Source: Treponema sp.
Lineage (GTDB): Bacteria > Spirochaetota > Spirochaetia > Treponematales > Treponemataceae
NCBI RefSeq assembly: GCF_024696245.1
Contig: NZ_JAILGZ010000080.1
Span: 1-52,274, forward strand
Length of the DNA stretch: 52,274 nucleotides
Reading direction: 5' to 3'
The notes under the pieces were generated by a model that was not told the origin of the DNA, did not search any database, and saw nothing but the letters and a program-made list of their open reading frames with translations. Positions 1 through 8,513 of this stretch are shown here, in pieces (positions within the stretch are counted from its first letter, which is position 1; each line of letters starts with the position of its first letter). The position numbers and the translations under genes are program-made.

Positions 1-149
1 GTTCCCCACTTATAGAAGAAGATATCTACGACAAGATTTCTCCAAGGGAATGTATGAATAACAGAACTGTTACTGGAGGACCTGCACCTAAGAGTACAGC
101 CCTTCAGATTAAGGGACTTCAGAAGTGGTCTTCTAAGGCCAGAAAATAG
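1..149 (+). CDS. argH: Argininosuccinate lyase, C-terminal end (partial)
   Basis: Only the last 48 codons are in the window, read in the frame that starts at base 3 and ends with TAG at 147-149. The peptide contains ISPRECMNNRTVTGGPAPKS, which fits the C-terminal helix region of argininosuccinate lyases (a Cys/Ala-x-N-x-R-T then GG-x-AP pattern). That enzyme splits argininosuccinate into arginine and fumarate in the last step of arginine synthesis. The gene is followed 28 bp later by a strong hairpin terminator. Without the catalytic domain the family call rests on this tail alone; other members of the fumarase/lyase superfamily are less likely because they lack the GGPAP signature. Confidence 0.7.
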   Translation, partial: SPLIEEDIYDKISPRECMNNRTVTGGPAPKSTALQIKGLQKWSSKARK

Positions 150-177
150 TTTTTAAGACAGAAATTTGTTTTATAAA

Positions 178-224
178 AAAGCCCTCAAAGGCAGAAGCTG
201 ATTACTTTTGCTTTTGAGGGCTTT
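178..224. terminator. Bidirectional intrinsic terminator between argH and pflA
   Basis: The arms AAAGCCCTCAAAG (178-190) and CTTTTGAGGGCTTT (211-224) pair around a 20-nt loop. A T-rich tail follows on the plus strand (from 225), and on the minus strand the stem runs into TTTTTT (175-180). It can therefore end argH on the plus strand and the pflA run on the minus strand. Confidence 0.85.
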
Positions 225-268
225 GTTTTTGTATTGGCATTTAAGCTTTAAGAGTTAAGCCCTAAAAC

Positions 269-1015
269 TTAGTTTTTCCATTCAGTGTAGGAATCGCACT
301 CAAGGATTTTCTTTGCCTGAGCAACGCTTTCTTCTGTTGGAGAAGGGGTGTCTTTAAGGGGATATTCAATTCCCAGCTCCTTATACTTCATAATTCCAAG
401 GCCGTGATATGGAAGAACTTCTACACGCTTAACATTGTGAAGGGTGCGGATAAAGTCACGGGTTTTTGTAAGGTATTCTTCTGAATCTGTAATACCAGGG
501 GTTAATACCTGACGAATCCATATAGGCTTATTGATTTTATCAAGGTAGAGGAACATCTGACGGATGTTTTTGCCGGTGTGTCCTGTAAGCTTAATATGCT
601 CTTCTTCGTCTACATGCTTAATGTCCATAAGAAGAATATCTGTTACTTCCATAAGCTTCTGGAATTTTTCAAACCATTCTCCTTCTTGTGTAAAGCAGCC
701 GCCACTGGTATCTATACAGGTATTGATTCCCTTTTCTTTTGCTTTTGTAAAAAGTTCAAGAAGAAAATCAATCTGAAAAAGAGGTTCTCCACCACTTACT
801 GTAATACCGCCTTTTTTGCCCCAGTATGATTTGCATGAAAGGGCTTCTTTAATAAGCTGGTCTGTGTCATAAAGCTTTCCTTTTTTTATGTCCCAGGTAT
901 CCGGGTTATGACAGAACTTGCATCTTAAAGGGCAGCCTGCAAAGAAAATGATAAAACGTGATCCTGGTCCGTCTGCACAGCCAAAACTTTCCAGCTGGTG
1001 AATGTAACCCTGCAT
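269..1015 (-). CDS. pflA: Pyruvate formate-lyase activating enzyme (radical SAM)
   Basis: A 248-aa radical SAM enzyme that installs the glycyl radical on pyruvate formate-lyase during anaerobic glucose breakdown. The cluster motif CPLRCKFC (CX3CX2C, about residues 28-35) sits in the N-terminal segment with the PflA-typical FGCADGPGSRF just before it. GGEPL (about 76-80) is the radical SAM glycine motif, and MDIKH and RQVLTPGITD are also typical of PflA. Length matches the family (about 245 aa). The start at 1015 has a good ribosome site (AGGAG about 9 nt upstream). No pflB is in the window, so the enzyme acts in trans or serves another glycyl radical enzyme. It lies 37 bp after the TRAP-binding lipoprotein gene and is the last gene of the minus run before the terminator. 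Confidence 0.93.
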   Translation of the reverse strand: MQGYIHQLESFGCADGPGSRFIIFFAGCPLRCKFCHNPDTWDIKKGKLYDTDQLIKEALSCKSYWGKKGGITVSGGEPLFQIDFLLELFTKAKEKGINTCIDTSGGCFTQEGEWFEKFQKLMEVTDILLMDIKHVDEEEHIKLTGHTGKNIRQMFLYLDKINKPIWIRQVLTPGITDSEEYLTKTRDFIRTLHNVKRVEVLPYHGLGIMKYKELGIEYPLKDTPSPTEESVAQAKKILECDSYTEWKN

Positions 1016-1052
1016 AATTGTATTCTCCTATAGGCCAATGATTATAAAGGTT

Positions 1053-2066
1053 TTATTTCTGATACTCAAGGATAAGCTTGTAAAGCTCAGGGTGACCTGA
1101 GGAAGCTTCCTTAATCAGATTGCTGCATTTATCTTTCCACTGGTCTGGATTTTTTACCTGAGTAACAACTACACCCTTTTCCTTAAGTTTTTCCAGAGTC
1201 ATGCTTTCCATATCCTTATCAAGGTGACGGCAGTATTCCTGGGCGTATTTTCCAGCTTCCATAAGAATGTCCTGCTCTTTTTGTGACAGGGAATCCCAGC
1301 AGGAAGCAGAAATAATTGTCTGAACTGCTCCTATTAAATGCTTGTCCAGAATTACGTAGGGGGCGGAAATATATAAATCATTGGAGTAATAGTTTGTAAG
1401 GGGCTGTTCTGCAATCTGGATTTCTCCGGAAGAAAAGGCTTTAGCCATTCTGCTGAAACTTACCTGTACGGCTTTTGTTTCAAAGGCTGCAGATAGATTT
1501 GTAAGGGATTTTCCAGAAACCCTCATGTTTTTTCCTTTAAGGGATTGAGGTGAATAAAGGGGAACTGTAGAAATAAAGTTTCTGAATCCTTCTTCTGCGT
1601 AAAAGAGTCCTTTTATTCCCAGTCCTTTATCATAGGATTCGTTTAGTAAAAGCTGGGCAACAGGGGAGTCTGCAAAATTCCAGAAGCCTTCCCTGCTGCT
1701 AAAGGTGTATGGAATGGATAAAAGACCGGATTTGTCTGCTCCATAGTCAGACAGGTTTGCCCCAACCCTTGCCAGGTGAATAAAGCTGTCCTTTGTCATT
1801 AAAAAGTTAATGACCTTCTGCTCGTTGCCTAAAACTCCGTCGTATTTAATGTTAATGATTATTTCGTTTTGGGATAATTCTTCTACCTTCTGCTTAAAGA
1901 CGTAATCCATCTGACCGCAAATGGAATCTTCCGAATTTACTTCTGCCATTACAAGGGTAATCTGATGTTTAAGCTTATTGTTTTTTTTGTCACAGCCTGT
2001 AAAAAAAGAAAGGTTAACTAAGATAAGGGCTGCCGTAAAAATTTTGTACAAAATTGTGTCTTTCAA
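1053..2066 (-). CDS. TRAP transporter solute-binding lipoprotein (DctP family)
   Basis: A 337-aa lipoprotein: an N-terminal hydrophobic stretch ends in FFTGC (Cys25), giving lipid anchoring. The mature part looks like a DctP-type binding protein of tripartite ATP-independent periplasmic carriers. GKNMRVSG carries the conserved arginine that normally binds the substrate carboxylate, AEQPLTNYYS fits the next family block, and the C-terminal helices (SQKEQDILMEAGKYAQEY) are typical. Such proteins hand organic acids or related solutes to DctQ/DctM membrane subunits, but neither subunit gene is nearby. The substrate is unknown. It lies between htrA (93-bp gap) and pflA (37-bp gap). Confidence 0.8.
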   Translation of the reverse strand: MKDTILYKIFTAALILVNLSFFTGCDKKNNKLKHQITLVMAEVNSEDSICGQMDYVFKQKVEELSQNEIIINIKYDGVLGNEQKVINFLMTKDSFIHLARVGANLSDYGADKSGLLSIPYTFSSREGFWNFADSPVAQLLLNESYDKGLGIKGLFYAEEGFRNFISTVPLYSPQSLKGKNMRVSGKSLTNLSAAFETKAVQVSFSRMAKAFSSGEIQIAEQPLTNYYSNDLYISAPYVILDKHLIGAVQTIISASCWDSLSQKEQDILMEAGKYAQEYCRHLDKDMESMTLEKLKEKGVVVTQVKNPDQWKDKCSNLIKEASSGHPELYKLILEYQK

Positions 2067-2159
2067 TTTTTCCCCCTTAGAAAATTCAGACTTCTATTAT
2101 AGCATGAATGACATTTTCTATCAAAAAGGGGAGATTATTTTAAGATTTTTTGTATTTTT

Positions 2160-3368
2160 TTATTCTTCCAGTAATATATCAAGAACCTGGTATTTACCGT
2201 CACGCCAGACTGTAACTTTAACCTGGTCTCCCGGACTTTTGTCTTCTAAGGCGCTGTAGTAGTCGGCAAGTGTAGAAACAGTAATATTGTTAATGGCAGT
2301 AATTATGTCTCCGCCAAGATAAATCGTCTGGTAGTTAAAGGCATTACCGTATTTAATTGCCTGGTCACCGCCTTTAAGTCCGCATTTTTCTGCCTGACTG
2401 TTTTTGGAAACCTGGCTTACAATCATTCCTGTAGAAATCTTTGACTTTGAATAGGAAGCGATTCTGCTGGTATTCTGAACAAGGCTTACTTTGATTGTAC
2501 CACGGTTAACCTTGCCGTATTTTATAAGGTCGTTAACAACTCTTTTTGCTGTGCTTACAGGAACTGCAAAACCTACACCGCTGGAACTGCCGCTGGAGGA
2601 ATAAATCATGGTGTTGATGCCGATCATATTGCCGGAACTGTCTAAAAGAGGTCCTCCTGAATTACCAGGATTGATTGCAGCATCAGTTTGAATCATGTTT
2701 CTGATAATAACATCGTCTTCCTGAATAGGGCGGCCAAGACCAGAAATTATTCCGGTAGTCATGGTTCTTTCTAAGGCAAAAGGATTTCCGATGGCAATAA
2801 CCTTCTGTCCTACTTTAAGGCCTGAGTTTTCTCCAAAGTTGATTGTCCTTAATTCCATGTTTTCCGGAGGATCAAATTTTAAAACGGCAATGTCGCTTTC
2901 TTTATCCTGACCGATGATTCTTCCATCGTAGGATGTTCCGTCAGCAAGGGAAATTGTTATTGTAGAAGCATTTTTAATTACATGATAGTTGGTTACCACA
3001 TAGCCCCTTACATCAATAATGGAGCCTGAACCTGAACCGCTGGAAGTGATTACAGGTTCGTAGAACCAGTTGTAACCCATAGTCTGGGTAGTAATGTTGA
3101 CAACAGCTTCATTACATTTTTCGTAAACCTGAATGTTCTGAAGTTCATCTTTTGTATATCCGCTGCTGTCATTAGATGTAAACTGTGAAACTGCATCAGT
3201 TATAGGAAAAGCTGCATCAGAAGAAAGGTAATCTTCTGCCTTTGCATTTATTCCCGTATTTTTATCGTCAGCTGCAGACTGTCTGAATAAATAAAATACC
3301 AGTCCTGCACCTGCTGCTGCACATAAAAGTCCTGTAAGTAATACCTGTTTCCCTGAATACAGTTTCAT
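2160..3368 (-). CDS. htrA: HtrA/DegP-type periplasmic serine protease with PDZ domain
   Basis: A 402-aa S1C protease. One transmembrane or uncleaved signal segment (residues 8-28) anchors it, with the rest in the periplasm. The catalytic triad is visible: His129 in VVTNYHVIKN, Asp159 in KESDIAVLKF, Ser237 in NPGNSGGPLLD. A single PDZ domain (about 295-400) ends the protein, making it DegS/HtrA-like in layout rather than two-PDZ DegP. The likely role is degrading or sensing misfolded envelope proteins, fitting a locus full of exported proteins. RBS AGGAG lies upstream of the ATG. It starts 26 bp after the PEGA protein stop, so the two are probably co-transcribed. Confidence 0.93.
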   Translation of the reverse strand: MKLYSGKQVLLTGLLCAAAGAGLVFYLFRQSAADDKNTGINAKAEDYLSSDAAFPITDAVSQFTSNDSSGYTKDELQNIQVYEKCNEAVVNITTQTMGYNWFYEPVITSSGSGSGSIIDVRGYVVTNYHVIKNASTITISLADGTSYDGRIIGQDKESDIAVLKFDPPENMELRTINFGENSGLKVGQKVIAIGNPFALERTMTTGIISGLGRPIQEDDVIIRNMIQTDAAINPGNSGGPLLDSSGNMIGINTMIYSSSGSSSGVGFAVPVSTAKRVVNDLIKYGKVNRGTIKVSLVQNTSRIASYSKSKISTGMIVSQVSKNSQAEKCGLKGGDQAIKYGNAFNYQTIYLGGDIITAINNITVSTLADYYSALEDKSPGDQVKVTVWRDGKYQVLDILLEE

Positions 3369-3394
3369 TTTTTAATACTCCTTATTCGTCTATT

Positions 3395-5035
3395 TTAGAG
3401 AAATAAGAAAGTTAAGCCAAGCTTTGCATATACGTAAGATTCTTCTTCTTCAGGATAGAGAATGACACCGGCATTAAAGTTAAGGGTGTGGTTGCTGCTT
3501 CCAAGATAAGCGTTAAAAGCAAAACCTGCGTCCCAGGCTCTCTGCCAGTCTTCAATTTTTTCTGAAATTCTGTAGAGGTTACCGTTGGAATCTTCGTATT
3601 CAGTGCTGTAGGTACCAAAGCTGCTGATAAGATTTGCGTAAATGGCTGCTTCGTAATCACGCATGTTCTTTGTAAGGGTAATTCCGTTTTTCCAGATACC
3701 TTCATCTGCATTGTCCCAGTCAGTTCCTTTAGGACCACCAAGGGAAACAGGGTAGAAGATATAGGTAGAATTTGCACCGATATAAAGGCCGTCAATATCA
3801 AAACCTGCCATAATTCCTGCTCCAAGTCCGTTGCCTGAATCTGCACCGAATGGTTCAAGTACAGGATAGTTGGAAGCTGCCCATCTGAAATTCAATCCGT
3901 AATTAAAGCTTGTGCCTTCTGCAACTTCTGTCTGGTTCTGAAGTTTAACTGTAAGACCGCATCCCATAGCTGCATTTTTCTTAAACCAGGCGTTAAAGTT
4001 AAAGCCTACCTCTACGTTTGGAGTAGCAAAGGCCAGAAAACCATTCAGTGGAACAGAATAGAAAGTATCATCTGATTCTGTAACAGGACCGTGGAAATAT
4101 GCACCTGAAGAAATTCCTGCAATTAATGTTGTATCAGGCAGTGGAAGTGGAAGGGCAGAAGAGCCCATACCTGTTCCCTGGCTTGTCATTGTAAGGGCGT
4201 GGTAAGAAATAGAAGAATCAATCTTGAATTTGCAGGAAGCTGATTTACCTCCGGCAGTAAGGGTGGCTGTATAAGTTCCGTCATAGGCAATATAACCTTC
4301 TCCGTCACTGCCGTCCCATCTGTAGCTGTAATTGCTCTGGGTAAATGAATAATCTTCGCTTACATAAACATTACCTTCGCTGTCTGCAATCTGAAGGGTT
4401 CCATTTTCCGGAGCGTTTACTTCAAATTCAATAAGGGTAGAACCCATGTCTCCCTTGTTGTCTGGATTAAAGGCCTTTCTTGAAGAAGATATGGAGATAA
4501 TGTTGAATATTGCTTTCTTTAATGTAATATCCAGATTTTTAGTCTGCTTTCTTGAAATATAGAAAGAGCTGATGCTGCTGTCATAACCGAATTTGCTTAC
4601 TTTGACAGTGTGATTTCCTTCATCAATTTCTACTCTTGAAGAAGTAACCAGGTCATTGTCTACATAAACCTTTGCATCGGAAGGGTTTGTATTTATTGTA
4701 AGCCAGGCAGAAATGTTTTCCAGATCAAGAACGAAGCTTTTTGTTTCTCCTTCCCTTACATAAAAAGAAAGTTCCTTTGTGGCATAGTGAGTTTTTGTAA
4801 TCCTGAGGGTGTGGTGACCCTTGGAAACTTTTTTTGAATACAAAGGTGTGGTGCCTTCATATTTACCGTCAATATAAACTGAGGCTCCGTAAACGTTTGT
4901 ATCAACTTTTACGTAACAGTCAGGGGATGTCTGGTTTTCAAGAACCAGAGGCTTAACTTTGCTTGCAGTCTGGGTAAAAGACATGAAAGCAGCCGAAAAA
5001 ACTAACATTGATAATAATATTCTTTTTACACGCAT
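3395..5035 (-). CDS. PEGA-domain protein with beta-barrel-like C-terminus
   Basis: A 546-aa exported protein with a signal peptide (about residues 1-22). Two PEGA-like repeats follow (about 40-100 and 108-172); the first has VYGASVYIDGKYEGTTPL, the second VYVDNDLVTSSRVEIDEG. Residues about 205-275 resemble the Ig-like fold of FlgD (YRWDGSDGEGYIAYDGTY). The last 250 residues alternate short polar and aromatic strands and end in LGLTFLFL, which suggests an outer-membrane beta-barrel. PEGA domains are common surface or wall-binding modules, but the precise role is not known. It is first in a run with htrA. Plausible alternative: a periplasmic scaffold with a soluble beta domain. Confidence 0.7.
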   Translation of the reverse strand: MRVKRILLSMLVFSAAFMSFTQTASKVKPLVLENQTSPDCYVKVDTNVYGASVYIDGKYEGTTPLYSKKVSKGHHTLRITKTHYATKELSFYVREGETKSFVLDLENISAWLTINTNPSDAKVYVDNDLVTSSRVEIDEGNHTVKVSKFGYDSSISSFYISRKQTKNLDITLKKAIFNIISISSSRKAFNPDNKGDMGSTLIEFEVNAPENGTLQIADSEGNVYVSEDYSFTQSNYSYRWDGSDGEGYIAYDGTYTATLTAGGKSASCKFKIDSSISYHALTMTSQGTGMGSSALPLPLPDTTLIAGISSGAYFHGPVTESDDTFYSVPLNGFLAFATPNVEVGFNFNAWFKKNAAMGCGLTVKLQNQTEVAEGTSFNYGLNFRWAASNYPVLEPFGADSGNGLGAGIMAGFDIDGLYIGANSTYIFYPVSLGGPKGTDWDNADEGIWKNGITLTKNMRDYEAAIYANLISSFGTYSTEYEDSNGNLYRISEKIEDWQRAWDAGFAFNAYLGSSNHTLNFNAGVILYPEEEESYVYAKLGLTFLFL

Positions 5036-5079
5036 ACTTTAATATTACCTTAATTCTTAAATTAAATCATCTGCTTTGC

Positions 5080-5778
5080 TTATTCTATATCCAGTTTGAT
5101 ATCTTCCAGCAGGTTGTTTTCCATAAAGCTGAAGTATCCGTCTCTTGAAATTATTATGTGGTCCAGAAATTTTATTCCCAGCACCAGGGAAGCTTCCATA
5201 AGAATTCTTGTAGACTGATAATCTGCCTTACTTGGCCGGCATATTCCTGCAGGGTGGTTGTGGCAGCAGATAATGGCAGATGCATGTTCAGCAACAGCGC
5301 TGGCAAATACCTCCCTTGAATGAACTATGGTTCTGTCTATGGTGCCGGTGGTAATGTTTCTTATACTCATGATTTCCTTGCTGCCGTTTAAGGTAACAGT
5401 AATAAAGTGCTCTACAGGCTCCAGGGAGTAGTGGTGCAGGTATTGAACCAGATCTGCAGACTTATTGATTACATGCTTAAGGTGGCGGTATCTTCTTTTA
5501 CCAAATTCCATTACGGCAGAAATCATAAGGGCCCTGGTCTGACCTATGCCTGTAATTGCAACAAGATTCTGAAAAAGGTCTTCGTCATTGGATCCGTTAA
5601 TTACAGCAAGTACCCTGGAAGCCAGTTTGTCTACAGGACAGTTTTTAATACCCTTACCAAGAATGAGCATAAGGAGTTCTTCATCGGAAGGAAAAGACAG
5701 ACCGTTGGCAAGGGCAAGTTCCCTTACCTGAGGTTTTGCTGCATCTCCGGTAAGAATGTTTTTAAAAAGTTCGTTCAT
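5080..5778 (-). CDS. radC: RadC family JAB/MPN-domain protein
   Basis: A 232-aa protein. I chose the ATG at 5778 (MNELFKN) because AGAGGA sits 6 nt upstream; an in-frame ATG 16 codons earlier has no such site. The N-terminal part has a helix-hairpin-helix-like region (LVAITGIGQTRALMISA). The C-terminal JAB (MPN+) metal motif is complete: EVFASAV for the upstream glutamate, CHNHPAG for the His pair, then S and D in PSKADYQ. Historically called a DNA repair protein; the real activity is uncertain, and JAB proteins are often metal-dependent isopeptidases or nucleic-acid-associated. It stands alone between the nuclease block and the PEGA gene. Confidence 0.92.
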   Translation of the reverse strand: MNELFKNILTGDAAKPQVRELALANGLSFPSDEELLMLILGKGIKNCPVDKLASRVLAVINGSNDEDLFQNLVAITGIGQTRALMISAVMEFGKRRYRHLKHVINKSADLVQYLHHYSLEPVEHFITVTLNGSKEIMSIRNITTGTIDRTIVHSREVFASAVAEHASAIICCHNHPAGICRPSKADYQSTRILMEASLVLGIKFLDHIIISRDGYFSFMENNLLEDIKLDIE

Positions 5779-5882
5779 AATTAATCCTCTTATTTTTTTA
5801 ATTTGTTTACATATATATATTTTCACTGATTAACAAAAATCACCAAAAATTTGAGGAAAAATTTGAATTTTTTTTATTTTTT

Positions 5883-7130
5883 TTATTCAGCCAGGGTCAG
5901 AGCCAGGCTTGTAATTTGAGTATAAGAGGAAGATTTATCATAGCCGGATAAAGCCCATAGGCTTGCAGCAGAATCTATTGTTATGGTATCACCATTTGAA
6001 GCTGTTTTTATATCCAGCCCTGCTTCAATTTGTTCTTCAATAAGATCCGGAATATAAGAATAGGAATCTGAAGACAGAGCAAATTCTTCAAGGGAATAAT
6101 AAATGCGCACCCAGTTATTTTGAGGATATGTAACAAGGGTGATTTCTGTCTCTCCTGTAATTTCTGCACAATCGGTAACTTCACTTCCATTTATGTAAAA
6201 TTTAACAGGCATAGGATAGTAGACGCTGTAAAGGTCATTGCTATCGATGTCTTTATCGTCAATGGCGGCTTCAATTATATTTTCTATATCGTCAGGTATT
6301 GCAGAAAAAAAATCCAGTCCGCATTCTTCTTCAAGAGAATCTATGCTTACCCTGTAATTGTCCCAGGTATCATCAAGGCAGGAAGGGGAGTTGGGAATCT
6401 TTACGGCAATACTTCTTGTAGTGGCAGTAACCCTTGAAAGATCATTTTGTCCTTCATCAAGAATCAGAATTACCTTCCATGTATAAGCTGGTATTGTAAT
6501 TTGATTCCAGGTTTCCCTGTATGTTCCGTAGCGGTTTTGTGCACCACAGCCCAGGGGTCCTGCAATTATATAAAGTTCTTTTCCGTCAGAAGCAAGATTG
6601 CGGCAGTAGCTTTCAAGGCTTGCCCATGTTCCTCCGTTATTCTGATTTGTCTGGGGAAGCATGTTTGCCATGGTAAAGGTTTCGTAGTTTGTATCTGAAT
6701 CAGAAGTTCTGTCTGCTGAAGGGCACATATGTCCCCGGTCATAGCCTGAGCCTTTGTAGGAAGAGGCCGTGTTTTTATTGAATGTGTCAGGAATGTTTTC
6801 TTCTTCGTGAAAAGAATCTGCATCGCTTCTTCCGGAACTTCCCATGTCTGAGGAGCACAGGTGCCAGCTTACCCAGTTAGGATTGCGGGTGGAATTGTTA
6901 TAACTTAATGCGAAGGTATTTTTTATAACAAGATAGTTGTCTTCCTGTGCAGGATTCTGTTCCGCAGAAGACGGATTGCCCATGTAAAGGGCTGTATTTT
7001 CTTCTTGACCGGTTTCCGTATTCTGTTTTTTTGAATCAGGAGAATTCTGTGAGCAGGAATAAAAGCCGGTTATAAAAATCAGTGAAAGAGAAAAAAATAA
7101 AAATACCTTCTGATTCACTGATTTTTTCAT
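5883..7130 (-). CDS. DNA/RNA non-specific endonuclease lipoprotein (copy 2, with C-terminal extension)
   Basis: A 415-aa exported nuclease. The lipobox YSC puts the lipid-bearing Cys at 26. The NUC1/Serratia-type domain (about 45-290) contains DRGHMCPSAD with the general base His134, and the QTNQNNGGTW block supplies the Mg-binding Asn and neighbouring residues. The enzyme is expected to cut DNA and RNA outside the inner membrane into 5'-phosphate fragments. About 120 residues after the nuclease domain hold a separate beta-rich module (from about KFYINGSEVTDCAEI). The gene begins 14 bp after the paralogue upstream, so the pair is almost certainly one transcript. Unlike the upstream copy it lacks the N-terminal chitobiase-like domain. 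The stop codon sits in an A/T-rich stretch without a clear terminator. Confidence 0.9.
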   Translation of the reverse strand: MKKSVNQKVFLFFSLSLIFITGFYSCSQNSPDSKKQNTETGQEENTALYMGNPSSAEQNPAQEDNYLVIKNTFALSYNNSTRNPNWVSWHLCSSDMGSSGRSDADSFHEEENIPDTFNKNTASSYKGSGYDRGHMCPSADRTSDSDTNYETFTMANMLPQTNQNNGGTWASLESYCRNLASDGKELYIIAGPLGCGAQNRYGTYRETWNQITIPAYTWKVILILDEGQNDLSRVTATTRSIAVKIPNSPSCLDDTWDNYRVSIDSLEEECGLDFFSAIPDDIENIIEAAIDDKDIDSNDLYSVYYPMPVKFYINGSEVTDCAEITGETEITLVTYPQNNWVRIYYSLEEFALSSDSYSYIPDLIEEQIEAGLDIKTASNGDTITIDSAASLWALSGYDKSSSYTQITSLALTLAE

Positions 7131-7144
7131 GGTATGATTCCTTA

Positions 7145-8311
7145 TTATTCTGAATAGAGTGTTGCTTCGAGAGCATCTTCTACGTCATCAGGAAGAGCTG
7201 CAAAGAAGTCGTAGCCGGTAAGAGTTTCAATTTCATCGATGGTACAGGTGTATGACTTCCAGTCAGAACCTACGTTATGTCTGTTTGGAATTTGTACTGC
7301 AATTACAGTGGTGTCTTCTGTCGTAATGCGGGTGCGGTCTTCTTCTCCGCTTTCAAAGGCTATGATGATTTTCCATGTTGAAGTTGGAACTTTTATGTAT
7401 GTCCCGTCTGTAGGAGTTGTTTTGCCGGAAAGGTATGTAACTTCTTCTCCGTTTTTATCGGTTGCTTTTAATTCGTCGTCATAATATGGGCCTGAGAAAA
7501 TATAAGCTTCATTTGCACCACTGGAAACAAGGGTTCTTTCGTAGTTTTCTAATGTTGCCCAGACTTTCTGATTATTGTTGGCTGTCTGTGGAACTATGTT
7601 TGTTGTATAGAATGTGCCCTTTGAATCTTCATCGTTACTGTTTCTGTCAGCATTAGGACACATGTGACCTCTGTCAAAGTTACCGTTTGTGTAATCGCTG
7701 TGTCTTACTTTGTAAAACTCGTCAGGAAGTTTCGGGTTCTGCATGAAATCTCCGTCATAGCGTCCGCTTCCTAAATCGGTAGAACACAGGTGCCATCCAA
7801 CCCAGTTTGGATTGTGAGTCTCGTTATTGAAGGAAACGGTGTAAGTGGCTTCTTCAAGAAGGTAGTTGGTAAGATAGTCTGTGGCATTGGAATCTGTAGT
7901 TGCATTGCTCGGGTTGCCAAAATAAAGGGCAGTGTTTTCTGTTCCAGAAATTGAATAGCTTGCTGAATATCTTTTAGAAAGGTTACCGGCAGCATCCTGT
8001 GCAACGACATATACGGTATGGTTTTTGTCTATGATACAGGAATCAGCTTTGGTTGTTCCGTTTGTTCTTCCTTCATATTTTGGAAAGTTTTCTGCACTGA
8101 TCCTTACGTTATCGAATACATAATAAAAAGTAACACCTTCTGTTTCACAGGAGAAAGTGATTGTATCATCAGCCATAACAACTCCTGCTTCCGGAGTAAA
8201 GGTGATGGCTCCGATTTCTACTTTATCAGATTCTTTGTCGCTGCATGAAGTTAATGTGGAGAATGAAATCAAAATGAGTATTGATGATAAAATACTGAAT
8301 ATCTTTTTCAT
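7145..8311 (-). CDS. DNA/RNA non-specific endonuclease lipoprotein (copy 1, with N-terminal Ig-like module)
   Basis: A 388-aa nuclease lipoprotein (lipobox LTSC, Cys23). Residues about 32-120 form a chitobiase C-terminal-like/Ig module (ITFTPEAGVVMADDTITFSC) of the kind repeated in the protein encoded next upstream. The NUC1 domain follows (about 125-385) with DRGHMCPNADRN, general base His216, and the Asn-rich PQTANNNQKVW metal block. The two nucleases share most domain motifs (TALYxGNPS at the domain start, NPNWVxWHLCS, DRGHMCPxADR), so they arose by tandem duplication. A good promoter (TTGCAA-N16-TATAAT) lies 44-71 bp upstream. Expected role: extracellular cleavage of DNA and RNA for nutrient uptake; the substrate range is inferred from the family only. 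Confidence 0.92.
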   Translation of the reverse strand: MKKIFSILSSILILISFSTLTSCSDKESDKVEIGAITFTPEAGVVMADDTITFSCETEGVTFYYVFDNVRISAENFPKYEGRTNGTTKADSCIIDKNHTVYVVAQDAAGNLSKRYSASYSISGTENTALYFGNPSNATTDSNATDYLTNYLLEEATYTVSFNNETHNPNWVGWHLCSTDLGSGRYDGDFMQNPKLPDEFYKVRHSDYTNGNFDRGHMCPNADRNSNDEDSKGTFYTTNIVPQTANNNQKVWATLENYERTLVSSGANEAYIFSGPYYDDELKATDKNGEEVTYLSGKTTPTDGTYIKVPTSTWKIIIAFESGEEDRTRITTEDTTVIAVQIPNRHNVGSDWKSYTCTIDEIETLTGYDFFAALPDDVEDALEATLYSE

Positions 8312-8354
8312 GATAAAACTCCTGTAATGTAAATTTAAAATAATCGGGTTTAAA

Positions 8355-8382
8355 ATTATATACCCATATCATGGATTTGCAA
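8355..8382 (-). promoter_or_regulatory. Predicted sigma70 promoter of the tandem endonuclease genes
   Basis: On the minus strand -35 TTGCAA (8377-8382), 16-bp spacer, -10 TATAAT (8355-8360) within GGTATATAATT. The same -35, spacer length and -10 context recur upstream of the next gene (11346-11373). Confidence 0.7.
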
Positions 8383-8399
8383 GAAAAAACAACTGCAAT

Positions 8400-8440
8400 A
8401 AAAAAAAGACTGACTCCTTAGCAATTAAGGAATCAGTCTT
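8400..8440 (-). terminator. Intrinsic terminator after the OB-fold lipoprotein gene
   Basis: Fifteen-base arms (8406-8420 and 8426-8440) pair with one mismatch around a 5-nt loop. Reading on the minus strand the stem runs into a tract of T (TCTTTTTTTTA), so it ends transcripts from the gene at 8514-11291. Confidence 0.85.
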
Positions 8441-8469
8441 AAAAATACCTTCAGGTTAATTCACTTAAT

Positions 8470-8500
8470 AAAAGGGTGCATTTTTGAAGTGTACCCTTTT
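8470..8500 (-). terminator. Second hairpin directly behind the stop of the OB-fold lipoprotein gene
   Basis: Arms AAAAGGGTGCA (8470-8480) and TGTACCCTTTT (8490-8500) pair with one wobble. It lies between the stop codon at 8514 and the stronger terminator. Only a short T run follows, so it may act as a 3' end stabiliser rather than the main stop. Confidence 0.55.
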
Positions 8501-8513
8501 ATTGTTTTATGAA

